Notes: a model not told the origin generated them from the sequence alone. 64,000 bases of DNA from Haloplanus vescus (GCF_900107665.1 NZ_FNQT01000002.1:312286-376285); one strand, 5' to 3'. Counted from the stretch's first letter, positions 1 through 9,561 are shown. A program made the numbers and translations.

Positions 1-522
1 GCAGGCGCGGGCGACCCACTCGGGGTCGACGACCGGGTCGTCGACGTGTTGGCCGACCGCTGGCAGGAGGCCCGCTCCGACAGCGTGGAGATGTCCTGTG
101 ACACCTGCAAGTACAAGGTCGAACTCACGGGCTACGAGGACGACCAAGGTGGCGCGCGGGCCATGCTGCGCTCGCTCGTCCATCAGGCCGAGCACGCAGA
201 CCGGGAGTCGGTCGACGACGACCCGCACGTCCACGACGCGCCGGAGAAGCACGTCGCCGTCTGCACGAACCAGACCTGCGCCGAGAGCGGGGCCGCGGCG
301 GTCATCGAGGAGCTGCGACAGGGCGTCCGCAACACCGACGACTGCGACGCCCGCGTCACTCGAACCTCCTGTCTCGGGCAGTGTGGCGACGGCCCGATGG
401 TCGCCGTCTACCCCGATGGCGTCTGGTACGGCGGCGTCACCGCCGACGACACCGACCGCATCGTCTCGTCCCACCTCGACCGGGACCGAATCGTTTCTGA
501 CCTCGTACACCAAACCCTGTAA
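1..522 (+). CDS. cbiX: CbiX sirohydrochlorin cobaltochelatase with C-terminal ferredoxin-like domain (5' truncated)
   Basis: The frame is open from base 1, so the N-terminal chelatase part lies outside the window and only 173 codons are seen. The visible part begins in the end of the CbiX domain with a CDTCKYK cysteine pair, then a spacer rich in Asp/His. From about residue 75 there is a thioredoxin-like [2Fe-2S] domain with CTNQTC and CLGQCGDGP motifs. Such a CbiX-ferredoxin fusion is the form I know from haloarchaeal cobalamin loci; family function is insertion of Co2+ into sirohydrochlorin at the start of the anaerobic route. It sits two bases before a DUF3209 gene and heads a cobalamin locus. 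Which substrate the fused iron-sulfur domain serves cannot be read from sequence. Confidence 0.85.
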   Translation, partial: AGAGDPLGVDDRVVDVLADRWQEARSDSVEMSCDTCKYKVELTGYEDDQGGARAMLRSLVHQAEHADRESVDDDPHVHDAPEKHVAVCTNQTCAESGAAAVIEELRQGVRNTDDCDARVTRTSCLGQCGDGPMVAVYPDGVWYGGVTADDTDRIVSSHLDRDRIVSDLVHQTL

Positions 523-524
523 TC

Positions 525-902
525 ATGGCTTGCGCTGAACTCGAAGCACTCCGACTCGCACTGATGAACCTGACCGGCTCCGTCGACGAGAGCGTCCGAC
601 AGCACGCCGAAGCCGAAATCGGCGACGAACTCGAGGAGGACGGCCCGATTGCGGCGCTGGCGAACGCCTCGACGCTGGACGAAATCCAGCGCCACCTCGA
701 CGCCGCACTCGTCGACCTCGAAGAGGAGGCGATGCAGGCGGACACCGACGACCCCGACGGCGCGTACCTCCGGGGTCGCGTCGTCGCCGTCCGTGACGCC
801 GAGCGCACGGTCCGTCGCCTCCGCACCCAGACCGACGCCTTGCTCGACGACCTCGGCGAGGCACACCACACGCTCCACGAGACGTTCCCGACCGAGGAGT
901 GA
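525..902 (+). CDS. DUF3209 family protein of the cobalamin locus
   Basis: A 125-residue acidic, mostly helical soluble protein starting MACAELEALRLALMNLTG. I recognise it as the DUF3209 family, which in haloarchaea occurs next to cbiX in cobalamin clusters; its function is not known to me. It has no signal peptide, membrane segment or metal-binding cysteine cluster apart from Cys3. Two bases separate it from the end of cbiX and its stop overlaps the ATG of the next gene (ATGA), so it is almost certainly co-transcribed and translationally coupled. The strict neighbourhood suggests a chaperone or scaffold role in cobalt chelation or corrin handling, but that is inference. Confidence 0.8.
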   Translation: MACAELEALRLALMNLTGSVDESVRQHAEAEIGDELEEDGPIAALANASTLDEIQRHLDAALVDLEEEAMQADTDDPDGAYLRGRVVAVRDAERTVRRLRTQTDALLDDLGEAHHTLHETFPTEE

Positions 903-2143
903 TGGACGGACTCGTCGACTGGCGCCGGCACGCTCTCGGCGACCTCACCCCCGCCGGGAGCCGTCACAACTGGGCGCGCTCTGCGGCGGCCGTCGACGAC
1001 GGCACGGTCTTCGCCGGCGGCGCGGACGGCGCTGTGACTGCCGTCCGACCGACCGCGACCCCGTCCGAGGTGTGGGACGCCGACGGCGAAGCGGCGGCCG
1101 ACACCGAGCGCTACGCCGTCTCGATGGCCGCGCGGGGGGACACCCTCGCCGTCGGCGAACGCGGACCGGCTGGCCGCGTCGCGTCGCTCTCGGCCGCGAC
1201 GGGCGACCGACGGTGGACATACGAGACGGTCGACGACGTGGGGGAAGCGACCGACCCGTCGCTCCTGTTCCAACCCTACGTCGTCGACGTGGCCGTGGTC
1301 GGGGAGACGACCGTCGCCGCCGCGCGACGCTACGACCGCGACGGCGAGGAGCGGTCGTGGTCGAGCGTCGTCCTCGGATTCGACCCGGACGGCGACGTTC
1401 GCTGGCGCTACCACGCCCGCGCCTCCCCCATCGCACTCGACGCCGACGCCGGCCGCGTCGCCGTCGCGTACAACCGCTGTACCGAGGCGCACGTCCACGG
1501 CTTGGTCGTCCTCGATGCCGACACCGGCGAGCCCACGATGTTCTGGGACCCCGGGACGGCGGGCGACCGCCGCGTCGGTGACGTAGCGCTCGCTCCCGAC
1601 GGCATCGCCGTCGCCAGCCACGGCGACAAACACGGCTATCGCCTCGACGCCGACGGCGGCGAGCAGTGGCGGGTCGATTTGGCGAGCGAGCAGGTCGTCG
1701 ACGGCGAGACGGTCTACGCCTACCCGAATCACGTCTGTGACGCCGACGGCGTCACCGTCTTCGTCACGGGCAACACCTACGCCGAGTCGACGCGCGACCC
1801 CGACGCGCGCCACCCGCGAGAACACACGGTCGTCGCCGTCGCGGAGGGCGAAGTGGCGTGGACCCACGAAGTCGGCGGCTTCGCCCGCGGCGTGTCGACG
1901 GCCGGGTCGCTCGTCGCCGTCCCCGCGGCCCAGCACTTCCGCGACCGGGACGCCGAGACGCACGCGGTCCACCTCTTCGACGCCCGCGAGGGGCATCGCT
2001 GCTCGCGGTCGATTCCGGGTATCGCGTCGGCGGTGGCGCTCGGTGACGACACCCTCGCCGTCGTCGAAGAACCGGTGGAGTACCACGACGAGGGCGTCAC
2101 GCGCGGCGCCCACCGCTTGCATACGTGGCAGGTCGACGGCTGA
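902..2143 (+). CDS. PQQ-like beta-propeller repeat protein of the cobalamin locus
   Basis: A 413-residue protein (ATG chosen because it overlaps the previous stop as ATGA; a GTG one codon upstream is possible). It shows repeated blade-like units with DG..W or TG...W patterns, for example SAATGDRRWTYE, FDPDGDVRWRY, LDADGGEQWRVD and VAEGEVAWTHE, typical of a PQQ-type beta-propeller. No signal peptide or lipobox is visible, so it is probably cytoplasmic, unlike PQQ alcohol dehydrogenases, and it lacks their catalytic residues. It is coupled to the DUF3209 gene and converges on chlID with 16 bases between stops. A binding or scaffold role in the locus is likely; the ligand is unknown. Confidence 0.75.
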   Translation: MDGLVDWRRHALGDLTPAGSRHNWARSAAAVDDGTVFAGGADGAVTAVRPTATPSEVWDADGEAAADTERYAVSMAARGDTLAVGERGPAGRVASLSAATGDRRWTYETVDDVGEATDPSLLFQPYVVDVAVVGETTVAAARRYDRDGEERSWSSVVLGFDPDGDVRWRYHARASPIALDADAGRVAVAYNRCTEAHVHGLVVLDADTGEPTMFWDPGTAGDRRVGDVALAPDGIAVASHGDKHGYRLDADGGEQWRVDLASEQVVDGETVYAYPNHVCDADGVTVFVTGNTYAESTRDPDARHPREHTVVAVAEGEVAWTHEVGGFARGVSTAGSLVAVPAAQHFRDRDAETHAVHLFDAREGHRCSRSIPGIASAVALGDDTLAVVEEPVEYHDEGVTRGAHRLHTWQVDG

Positions 2144-2159
2144 CCGTCGCTTCGACACC

Positions 2160-4283
2160 TTACTCCTCTCGCGCCGCGCTCGCAGCGTCGGCCACGCGCT
2201 CGGCTGTCAGGTCGGCGAGCGGGATTCGCTGGCCGCCGGTTTCGTTCTGAATAATTCCCGTCAGTCCCGCGCCGTCGTCGCCGGCGTCGACGACGACCAC
2301 CGAGGCGTCGCTGGCTCCCAGTCGGCGCGCCGCCGCGCGCGTCGCACCCGTCGGACTGCCGTCGGCGACGTTCGCCCGCCCGTCGGTCACCACGCAGACG
2401 AGGGTGGCGTCCGCGTCGGCATTCGTCACGAGTCGGTGGGCGGCGGTCAACCCGTCCGGGAGCGGCGTCCGGTCGCCCGTCGGGAGGTCCTTCAGGTGGC
2501 GGGCGGCCAGCGTGACGCTGTTGGTCGGCGGCAGGAGCACCTCGGCCTCGTCGCCGGCGACGGCGACGAAGGCCACCCCGTCGCGCTGTTCGTAGGCGTC
2601 ACGGAGGAGCGACATCACCGTCCCCTTGGCCTCGCGCATCGCCGGGCGCATCGACGCGCTGGCGTCGACGACGAACACGACGAGCGTTCCGCCGCTCCCG
2701 CGCCGGACCGATGCCCGCAGGTCGCGTTCCTCGACGCGCGCCCGCCCCTCCGTCGCGGCGGCCCGGACCGACGCCGCGGCGTCGATGGCGTCGTCCGGTG
2801 TCGCGCGCTCGCTTCGCACGCGCGACCCGCGTCCCGATTTCGTGGCGTCGACCTGCGCCCGCGACCCGTCGCCGGGCGTGGCCGAATCGGTCGATACGTC
2901 GTCGACCGGCGGGCGCTCGGTGTCGCCCACGTCGGCGCGTTGCTGGCCCGGAACGAGCGGCGTCGCTTCGTCGGCGTCAGCGTCGTCGTCTTCGCCCTCC
3001 TCCGGCGTGTCGGCGTCTTCGCCCTCCGAATCGCCCCCCGCGGGCGACGGTGTCGGGCCGTCCGACTCGTCGCCATCGGACTCCTCGGTGTCGTTGCCGC
3101 CGTCGTTCGGGCCGTCGTCGCCCTCGCCGTGTTCCGCGTTGGGGTCGGTGCCTTCGTCGTCCCCGTCGCCGCCCTCGCTCTCGTCGCCTTCGTCGTCGCT
3201 GGTTCCCTCCTCACCGCCGTCGTCCGCTCCCTCGTCGGTACCCTCTCCTTCACCGTCCTCGCTCTCCCCGTCGCCGTCCTCGTCGAAGTGGTCGTCGAGT
3301 ACGTCGTCGGGGTCCGGCGCGTCCTCGAAGGGTTGGCTCTGCAACCGGTGGGGGAGCGTGAACTCGGCCGCTTCCCGGAGGTCGGACTGAATCACCTTCG
3401 TCCGGCCGTCGAGGGCCGCGAGCGTCACCGCGGTGCGGGCGGTGGCGATGTCCGCTCGGTGGCCGTCGACGCCCGCGTCCCGGCAGAGTTCGGCGATGTC
3501 GGCCTTGAACTCGTCCGGGAGCGCAACGTCGTCGAGGAGTCGGCGCGCCGTCTGGAGTCGCTCCCGGAGCGCATCGGTGTCGGACTCGTAGTCCGCCGCG
3601 AACGCCTCGGGGTCGTCGCGCCTGTCGAGTGCGCGGTCGATGACCGCCACGCGCTCGTCGATGTCCTCGCGGCCCGTGACCGTCGCTTGGAGGGCGAATC
3701 GGTCCCGGAGCTGCGGGCGGAGGTCACCCTCCTCGGGGTTCATCGTCCCGACGAGGGTGAACTCGGCGGGGTGGGAGACGCTCACGCCGTCGCGCTCGAC
3801 TCGGTTGATGCCGCTCGCCGCCGCGTCGAGGAGTACGTCCACGAGGTGGTCGTCGAGCAGGTTCACCTCGTCGACGTAGAGGATGCCGCGGTTCGCGCGG
3901 GCGAGCAGTCCGGGGTCGAACTCGGCGTCGCCGTCGAGGGCGTCGGCCACCGACAGCGTGCCGACCACCCGCTCTCGGGTCGCGCCGAGGGGGAGGGTCA
4001 CGAGCGGTACCGGGCGCGTCTCCCACTCGGCGTCGTCGCGCGCGCGACACGACTCGCACTGTCGCTCCGGGTCGTCCGGCGGACAGCCGTACGGACAGTC
4101 AGCGACGACGCGTTGCTCGGGCAGCAGGTCGGTCAGCGACCGGACGGCCGTCGACTTGGCCGTCCCCTTCTCGCCGCGAACGAGCAGACCGTCGAGCGCG
4201 TCGTTGGTCGCGACGGCCAGCAACGCCCGCTTCAGCTCCTCTTGCCCGACAATTGCCGGGAACGGTGTGGGGCGACGCTCCAT
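2160..4283 (-). CDS. chlID: ChlID-type chelatase AAA+/VWA subunit
   Basis: 707 residues combining a BchI-like AAA+ domain and a BchD-like von Willebrand A domain, as in haloarchaeal ChlID. The N-terminal half has a Walker A loop GEKGTAKST, a cysteine cluster (CPYGCPP..CESC) and Walker B ILYVDEVNLL, with sensor-like GTMNPEEGDLRPQLRDR. Residues about 325-460 are an extreme Asp/Glu/Gly-rich linker. The C-terminal third is the VWA domain with a MIDAS DASAS and a late VTDGRAN. By family it powers ATP-dependent metal insertion together with the CobN/BchH subunit, which is encoded divergently 49 bases away. No BchH or chlorophyll genes are nearby, so cobalt rather than magnesium is the expected metal. 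Confidence 0.85.
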   Translation of the reverse strand: MERRPTPFPAIVGQEELKRALLAVATNDALDGLLVRGEKGTAKSTAVRSLTDLLPEQRVVADCPYGCPPDDPERQCESCRARDDAEWETRPVPLVTLPLGATRERVVGTLSVADALDGDAEFDPGLLARANRGILYVDEVNLLDDHLVDVLLDAAASGINRVERDGVSVSHPAEFTLVGTMNPEEGDLRPQLRDRFALQATVTGREDIDERVAVIDRALDRRDDPEAFAADYESDTDALRERLQTARRLLDDVALPDEFKADIAELCRDAGVDGHRADIATARTAVTLAALDGRTKVIQSDLREAAEFTLPHRLQSQPFEDAPDPDDVLDDHFDEDGDGESEDGEGEGTDEGADDGGEEGTSDDEGDESEGGDGDDEGTDPNAEHGEGDDGPNDGGNDTEESDGDESDGPTPSPAGGDSEGEDADTPEEGEDDDADADEATPLVPGQQRADVGDTERPPVDDVSTDSATPGDGSRAQVDATKSGRGSRVRSERATPDDAIDAAASVRAAATEGRARVEERDLRASVRRGSGGTLVVFVVDASASMRPAMREAKGTVMSLLRDAYEQRDGVAFVAVAGDEAEVLLPPTNSVTLAARHLKDLPTGDRTPLPDGLTAAHRLVTNADADATLVCVVTDGRANVADGSPTGATRAAARRLGASDASVVVVDAGDDGAGLTGIIQNETGGQRIPLADLTAERVADAASAAREE

Positions 4284-4332
4284 GTGGATGCGAAAGTTTA
4301 CTTGTAGTACCCCAATAACGCTTTATCAAACT
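4284..4332. promoter_or_regulatory. Divergent promoter region between chlID and cobN
   Basis: The whole gap between the two start codons is 49 bases and much richer in A/T than its surroundings. It contains AAGTTTACTTG near 4292-4302 and GCTTTATC near 4319-4326. TTTAC lies about 35-40 bases before the cobN ATG; on the other strand the same segment reads CAAGTAAAC about 15-25 bases before the chlID start. Both genes must share this short region, so co-regulation by one bound factor is plausible. I see no cobalamin riboswitch (the gap is far too short). Confidence 0.5.
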
Positions 4333-7300
4333 ATGCCGACTATCGGGCTCTACACGGCGACGGAAAACGAGTTGGGCGCGGTACAGCAGGCCGCGGGCCG
4401 ACTCGACGGCATCGACCTCGTGGTTCGGTCGGAGAGCGACTTAGACGACGAGACCGACGTGGACGCCTTCGTCGACGAGGTCGAATCCGCGACGGCCGTG
4501 GTGTTCTGGCTTCACGGCGCGGAGGACAGCATGCCCGGCTACGACCACGCTGTCGACCGTCTGGCCGAGGCGGGCGTCCCCCTCGTCGTCAAGTCGACGG
4601 GCGACGCCTTCGCCTTCGAGGACACGAGCGTCGCGGACGCCGACCGCGACCGGGTGTACGACTACCTCGATTCCGGCGGCGTCGTCAACATCGCCAACTG
4701 CTGTCGCTACCTCGCGAGCGAGTACGGCGCCCTCAACGTCGAATACGACGACCCCGTCGACCTGCCGACCGAGGGCGTCTATCACCCCGACCACCCGAGC
4801 GTCGGCTACGAGGAGTTGCTGGCGACCCACGACCCCGACAAGCCCACCATCGGCGTCTGGTTCTACGAATCCCACTGGACCCACGCCAACACGCGGTACG
4901 TGGACGCACTCGTCCGCCGATTGGAGGCGGAGGGCGCGAACGTCCTCCCCGCGTTCTGTAACCCCGCAACCGACGAGGAGGGACAGGAGAACGCCGAGTG
5001 GGTGGCGCGCAACTGGTTCAGCGACGAGGACGGCCCCATCGTCGACGCCGTCGTGAGTTCGTTCATGTTCTCGCTGTCGATGAGCGAACGCGGCCGGTCG
5101 GCGAGCGACGAGGGCGACGACGCCGAGGAGGTGTTCCTCACGGAACTCGGCGTGCCCGTCCTGCAAGCCATCACGACGATGCGCTCGGAGTCGCGCTACG
5201 AGCGAAGCGACACGGGCGTGATGGGCTTCGAACTCGCCCTCTCGGTCGCGCTCCCGGAGTTCGACGGCAACGTCATCACCCATCCCATCAGCGGGAAAGA
5301 GCGCATGGACGACGAGGCGGGCATCGGGAGCGCGCCGAAACAGCACTTCCCCATCGACGACCGAATCGACCACGTCGCCCGCCTCGCGGTCAACTGGGCC
5401 CGACTCCGTCACCTGCCCAACGAGGAGAAAGACATCGCCGTCGTCCTGCACAACTACCCGCCGAGCGACGACGGCATCGGGACGGCGTTCGGCCTCGACA
5501 GCCCCGAGAGCACCGTCAACCTGCTGGACGAACTCGACGCGCGGGGCTACGCCGTCGACGACCCACCTGCGGACGGCGAAGCGCTCATCGACACGCTCAC
5601 CTCGCAGTTGACTCTCGACTCGCGCTGGGTCGCCCCCGAGGACGTGACGGACTTGAGCGTCGACGTGGTGTCACCGGAGCAGTACAGCGAGTGGTTCGCT
5701 GACGCCGACGAGCGATTCCGAGAGCACGTCGTCGAGGAGTGGGGCGACCCGCCGGACCGGCCCTTCGCCATCCCCGGCGTCGAGTGTGGGAACGTCCTCG
5801 TCACGGTCCAACCCCCGCGCGGGTTCGGGATGGACCCCTCGAAGGTCTACCACGACTCGGACCTCCAGCCACCCCACGACTACTACGCCTTCTACGCGTG
5901 GCTTCGCGAGGACTTCGACGCCGACGCCGTCGTCCACCTTGGCACCCACGGGAGTCTGGAGTGGCTTCCGGGCAAGACGGTCGGCCTGAACGGCGAGAGC
6001 GCCCCCGACCAACTCATCGACGACCTGCCGAACGTCTACCCCTACATCATCAACAACCCCGGCGAAGGAACGCAGGCCAAGCGTCGCTCCTACGCCGCCG
6101 TCGTCGACTACCTGACGCCGGTCATGCGCTCGGCCGGCACCTACGACGACCTCTCGAACCTCGAAGAACTCGTGCGCGAGTACCGCGAGGCCGGGATGGA
6201 GGACGCCCGCAGCGACAGCGGCGAGCAACTCAGAGCGCGCATCGAGGAAGTGGTCGCCGACCTCGACCTCGCGACCGACCTCGGCCTCGACGACGCGGAC
6301 GACGTGGCCTTCGAGACGCTCGTCGAGCGGATTCACGAATACCTCACGGACGTGAAGACCACCCAGATTCGGATGGGCCTGCACACGATGGGCGAACCGC
6401 CGGCTGACGACCGCCTCGTCGAGTATCTGGTCGCGCTCACGCGCCTCGAAAACCCCGGCGCACCGAGTCTCCGCGAGAGCGTCGCGGGCGTCCTCGGCGT
6501 CGATTACGACCGCATGCTCGACGACCCGGGCGCGTACGACGAGGACCTCGGGATGTACCTCTCCGAGGCGGCCGACCACGTCTACGAGCAGTCACTCGAA
6601 CTCGTCGAGACGCTCGCTCGCCACGACTTCGACATGCCGGAGTCGGAGGCCGACGCCGGGCCGGACGACGAGGTGAACATGAACCTCCTCGTCGTCGACA
6701 TCGACCCCCTCGGCGACGCCCGCGCCAAGCGCGGCGCACACGACGCGCTCCGCGAGGCACTCGCCTTCATCTGTGAGGAAGCAGCTCCACGGGTCGAAGG
6801 TGCCGAGGCGGAGATTCCGCAGACGGCGGACGCCCTGAACGGCGAGTACGTCCCGCCGGGCGGGAGCGGTGCGCCGACCCGCGGCGGGGTCGACCTCCTG
6901 CCGACGGGGCGCAACTTCTACACGCTCGACCCGCGGAAGGTCCCCGCCAAGACGGCGTGGGACGTGGGCCGGGAGGTGGCCGAGGGCGTCGCCGCCCGCC
7001 ACCACGACGAAGAGGGGTCCTACCCCGAGGAAATCGGCGTCGTCGCGTGGGGGACGCCGACGGTCCGGACCCGCGGCGAGACCATCGCACAGGTGCTCGC
7101 GCTCATGGGCGTCGAACCCGTCTGGACCGATGCGGGCCGGGTCGACGACGTGGAGCCGATTCCGCTGGACGAACTCGACCGCCCGCGCATCGACGTGACG
7201 ACGCGCGTTTCGGGCCTGTTCCGCGACGCCTTCCCGCAGGCCGCGAGCGTCGTTCACGACGCCGTCGACGCCGTCGTCGCCCTCGACGAACCCCACGAGA

Positions 7301-8139
7301 TGAACTACGTGAAAAAGCACGTCGAGGAAGAGGCAGACGAACTCGAAGCCGAGGGTGTCGACCCGGACGAGGCCGACACGATGGCCCGTCACCGCGTCTT
7401 CACGACGAAACCCGGCGGCTACGGCGCGGGGACGAACAAGGCTGTCGACGAGGGCAACTGGGACGACCGGAGCGACCTCGCCGACGTGTACGTCCAGTGG
7501 GGCGGCTACGCCCTCGGGTCCCGGGGCCGGGTCTCGGAGGCCCACGACAGCTTCGAGCGCCGACTCGGCTCCGTCGACGCGACGGTGAAAATCGAGGACA
7601 CGGCCGAACAGGACGAGTTCGACTCCTCGGACTGGTACGCCTTCCACGGCGGGTTCATCTCCGCCGTCGGCGAGATTGCCGGCTCGGACCCGGCCTCCTA
7701 CGTCGGCGACTCCAGCGACCCCGACAACGTGGACATCTACACCAACGAGGAGAAGGTGCGAAAGACGATGCGAGCGCGGGTGCTCAACCCGGATTGGCTG
7801 GACAGCATGGAGGAACACGGCTACAAGGGCGCGGGCGACCTCTCGACCACCGTCGACGTGGCCCTCGGCTGGGACGCCACCACGGGCGTCGTGAGCGACA
7901 CGCTTTGGTCTGACCTCGCCGAGGCCTACGCCTTCGACGAGGAGCGCCAGGAGTGGCTTCGGGACGTGAACCCGTGGGCCCTCGAAAGTATCACGGCGAC
8001 CTTCCTCGAAGCCATCGACCGCGGGCTATGGGACGCCGATTCCGACGTGGAGGACCGAATACGAGACATCAACCTCTCGGTCGAGGGCGACCTCGAAGCG
8101 CAGACGGCCGAATCCAGCGAGGCAATTTCCAATGACTGA
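4333..8139 (+). CDS. cobN: CobN cobaltochelatase large subunit
   Basis: 1268 residues, the usual size for CobN/BchH large subunits. The ATG at MPTIGLYT is chosen because it follows the divergent promoter; the frame is open far upstream only because it shadows chlID. Diagnostic CobN/BchH motifs are visible: FGLDSPEST, the HLGTHGSLEWLPGK block near residues 535-548, NNPGEGTQAKRR, and QWGGYALGSRGR near residue 1055. It is the porphyrinoid-binding and metal-binding subunit of ATP-dependent cobaltochelatase and works with the ChlID subunit encoded divergently. Its end overlaps cbiC by eight bases, starting the cobN-cbiC-cbiE-cbiA run. Confidence 0.93.
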   Translation: MPTIGLYTATENELGAVQQAAGRLDGIDLVVRSESDLDDETDVDAFVDEVESATAVVFWLHGAEDSMPGYDHAVDRLAEAGVPLVVKSTGDAFAFEDTSVADADRDRVYDYLDSGGVVNIANCCRYLASEYGALNVEYDDPVDLPTEGVYHPDHPSVGYEELLATHDPDKPTIGVWFYESHWTHANTRYVDALVRRLEAEGANVLPAFCNPATDEEGQENAEWVARNWFSDEDGPIVDAVVSSFMFSLSMSERGRSASDEGDDAEEVFLTELGVPVLQAITTMRSESRYERSDTGVMGFELALSVALPEFDGNVITHPISGKERMDDEAGIGSAPKQHFPIDDRIDHVARLAVNWARLRHLPNEEKDIAVVLHNYPPSDDGIGTAFGLDSPESTVNLLDELDARGYAVDDPPADGEALIDTLTSQLTLDSRWVAPEDVTDLSVDVVSPEQYSEWFADADERFREHVVEEWGDPPDRPFAIPGVECGNVLVTVQPPRGFGMDPSKVYHDSDLQPPHDYYAFYAWLREDFDADAVVHLGTHGSLEWLPGKTVGLNGESAPDQLIDDLPNVYPYIINNPGEGTQAKRRSYAAVVDYLTPVMRSAGTYDDLSNLEELVREYREAGMEDARSDSGEQLRARIEEVVADLDLATDLGLDDADDVAFETLVERIHEYLTDVKTTQIRMGLHTMGEPPADDRLVEYLVALTRLENPGAPSLRESVAGVLGVDYDRMLDDPGAYDEDLGMYLSEAADHVYEQSLELVETLARHDFDMPESEADAGPDDEVNMNLLVVDIDPLGDARAKRGAHDALREALAFICEEAAPRVEGAEAEIPQTADALNGEYVPPGGSGAPTRGGVDLLPTGRNFYTLDPRKVPAKTAWDVGREVAEGVAARHHDEEGSYPEEIGVVAWGTPTVRTRGETIAQVLALMGVEPVWTDAGRVDDVEPIPLDELDRPRIDVTTRVSGLFRDAFPQAASVVHDAVDAVVALDEPHEMNYVKKHVEEEADELEAEGVDPDEADTMARHRVFTTKPGGYGAGTNKAVDEGNWDDRSDLADVYVQWGGYALGSRGRVSEAHDSFERRLGSVDATVKIEDTAEQDEFDSSDWYAFHGGFISAVGEIAGSDPASYVGDSSDPDNVDIYTNEEKVRKTMRARVLNPDWLDSMEEHGYKGAGDLSTTVDVALGWDATTGVVSDTLWSDLAEAYAFDEERQEWLRDVNPWALESITATFLEAIDRGLWDADSDVEDRIRDINLSVEGDLEAQTAESSEAISND

Positions 8140-8797
8140 CGACGACTACGCCGACCTCGGTGCAACGACACAGGACGCGATGGACATCGCGGAGACGAGC
8201 ATGGACATCGTCCGCTCGTTCGTCCCAGACGAGACGCTCGAAGACCGCATCCGACAGAAGGCGGTCCACGCGACCGGCTCCCCCGACTTCCAGCACCTGA
8301 TGCGATTCCACAACGACCCCGTTCGGGCGGGTGCGCGGGCCGTCCTCGACGAACAGCCCATCGTGACGGACATCACGATGGCCAAGGCCGGTATCACGAG
8401 TCGCGGGCACGACTGCCCCGTTCGGAAGGCCATCGGGAACGGCGCGGAACTCGCCGCCGAGACGGGGATGACACGGACCGCCTCCTCCGTCCTCGAACTC
8501 GACCGCGAGGGCGCGTACGACGGCGCCATCGCCGTCGTCGGCAACGCCCCGACCGGCGCGATGGCGCTGTCCGACTGCATCGAAGACGGCACCCGGCCGG
8601 CCGTTGTCGTCGCGACGCCCGTCGGCTTCGTCAAGGCGGCGGACAGCCGAAAGCGGGTCCGCGAGGTGGCCGAGGAGTACGGCGTCCCCGCCATCACGAA
8701 CGTCGGGACGCGCGGCGGGAGCGGCCTCGGGGCGGCGCTGGCGAACGAACTCATCCACGTCGCCAGCGACGTGCGCGAGGGCGACGTCGAGCTATGA
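8132..8797 (+). CDS. cbiC: Precorrin-8X / cobalt-precorrin-8 methylmutase CbiC
   Basis: 221 residues with the CbiC core: RQKAVHATGSPDF, the ITDITMAKAGI stretch, VVGNAPTGAMAL and the late TNVGTRGGSGLGAAL. The family shifts the methyl group from C11 to C12 of the corrin ring, giving hydrogenobyrinic or cobyrinic acid. A conserved histidine in this type of enzyme is catalytic; His263-like numbering does not apply here, but RHxATGS-like HATGS is present early. It overlaps cobN upstream by eight bases and cbiE downstream by four (ATGA), so it is embedded in the operon. Confidence 0.93.
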   Translation: MTDDDYADLGATTQDAMDIAETSMDIVRSFVPDETLEDRIRQKAVHATGSPDFQHLMRFHNDPVRAGARAVLDEQPIVTDITMAKAGITSRGHDCPVRKAIGNGAELAAETGMTRTASSVLELDREGAYDGAIAVVGNAPTGAMALSDCIEDGTRPAVVVATPVGFVKAADSRKRVREVAEEYGVPAITNVGTRGGSGLGAALANELIHVASDVREGDVEL

Positions 8798-9561
8798 GCG
8801 ACGACTACGACCTCGACAGCGGCCCGGACCCGGCGACCGTCGCGGCCGCCGACCCCGAACCGTCTCGCGAAGACGGCACCGACTCGGTCGCCGCCGTCGG
8901 CATCGGCCCCGGGAATCCGGCGTACCTCACTCGGCGCGGTGCGCGCGCCATCCGCGAGGCGGACGTGGTCGTCGGCTTCGAGACTGTCGTCGACTTCGTC
9001 GCCGACGAGACGGACGCCGACTTGCTCACCTGTGGCTACGCCGACGAGGCGGCGACGCTCGATACCTTCGCGGAGCGCGTCCGTGACGGCGACCGAGGGA
9101 CGGCCGTCTTGATGGGCGACCCGAACCACTCGGGCTACCAGTTCGTCGGCAAGGTCGAACGCGCCGTCGACGCGCCCGTGACCGTCATCCCCGGCATCTC
9201 CTCGTTGCAGGTGGCGGCGAGTCGGGCGCGGACGCCGATGGAGGACAGCGAGTTCGTCACGCTCCACAAGAGCGGCGCGCTCGACTCGGATTTGGACCGA
9301 CTCGTCGGCGCGGTGGGCGACCGGCATCTGCTCGTCCTCCCGCGTCCCTTCGACTGGATGCCCGGCGACATCGCCGACCTCCTCCTTGACGCCGGCGCCG
9401 ACCCCGGCCTCGAATCGCTCGTCCTCGAACGACTGACGCACGCGGACGAGCGCGTGACGCGAACGACCCTCGGCGACCTACGCGAGTCGGCTGGCGGGTC
9501 GGACCGCGAATCGACCCCGTACTCAGACCTCTCCGTCCTCGTCGTGCGGGCAGACTCATGA
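8794..9561 (+). CDS. cbiE: Cobalt-precorrin-7 (C5)-methyltransferase CbiE
   Basis: 255 residues. After a poorly conserved acidic leader of about 30 residues comes the tetrapyrrole methylase fold: SVAAVGIGPGNPAYLT (SAM-binding start), VLMGDPNHSGYQF, and VTVIPGISSLQVAASR. The GDP and PGISS motifs assign it to the CbiE/CobL-N group that methylates C5 (C15 methylation and decarboxylation is done by CbiT, not present here). Overlap with cbiC and with cbiA is four bases on each side. The partner cbiT presumably lies upstream of the window with the other methyltransferases. Confidence 0.88.
   Translation: MSDDYDLDSGPDPATVAAADPEPSREDGTDSVAAVGIGPGNPAYLTRRGARAIREADVVVGFETVVDFVADETDADLLTCGYADEAATLDTFAERVRDGDRGTAVLMGDPNHSGYQFVGKVERAVDAPVTVIPGISSLQVAASRARTPMEDSEFVTLHKSGALDSDLDRLVGAVGDRHLLVLPRPFDWMPGDIADLLLDAGADPGLESLVLERLTHADERVTRTTLGDLRESAGGSDRESTPYSDLSVLVVRADS

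Noticed and set aside
437-2158. Long minus-strand frame (573 codons) opposite the cbiX/DUF3209/PQQ genes
   Set aside because: No recognisable domain, Arg-rich composition typical of antisense frames in very GC-rich DNA; the plus-strand genes have clear family motifs.
1737-4307. Long plus-strand frame (856 codons) over chlID
   Set aside because: It lies antisense to chlID, which has intact AAA+ and VWA motifs; the frame's protein is compositionally biased and lacks any motif.
4284-4332. Cobalamin riboswitch upstream of cobN
   Set aside because: The gap is only 49 bases and lacks the B12-box and the multi-helix core.
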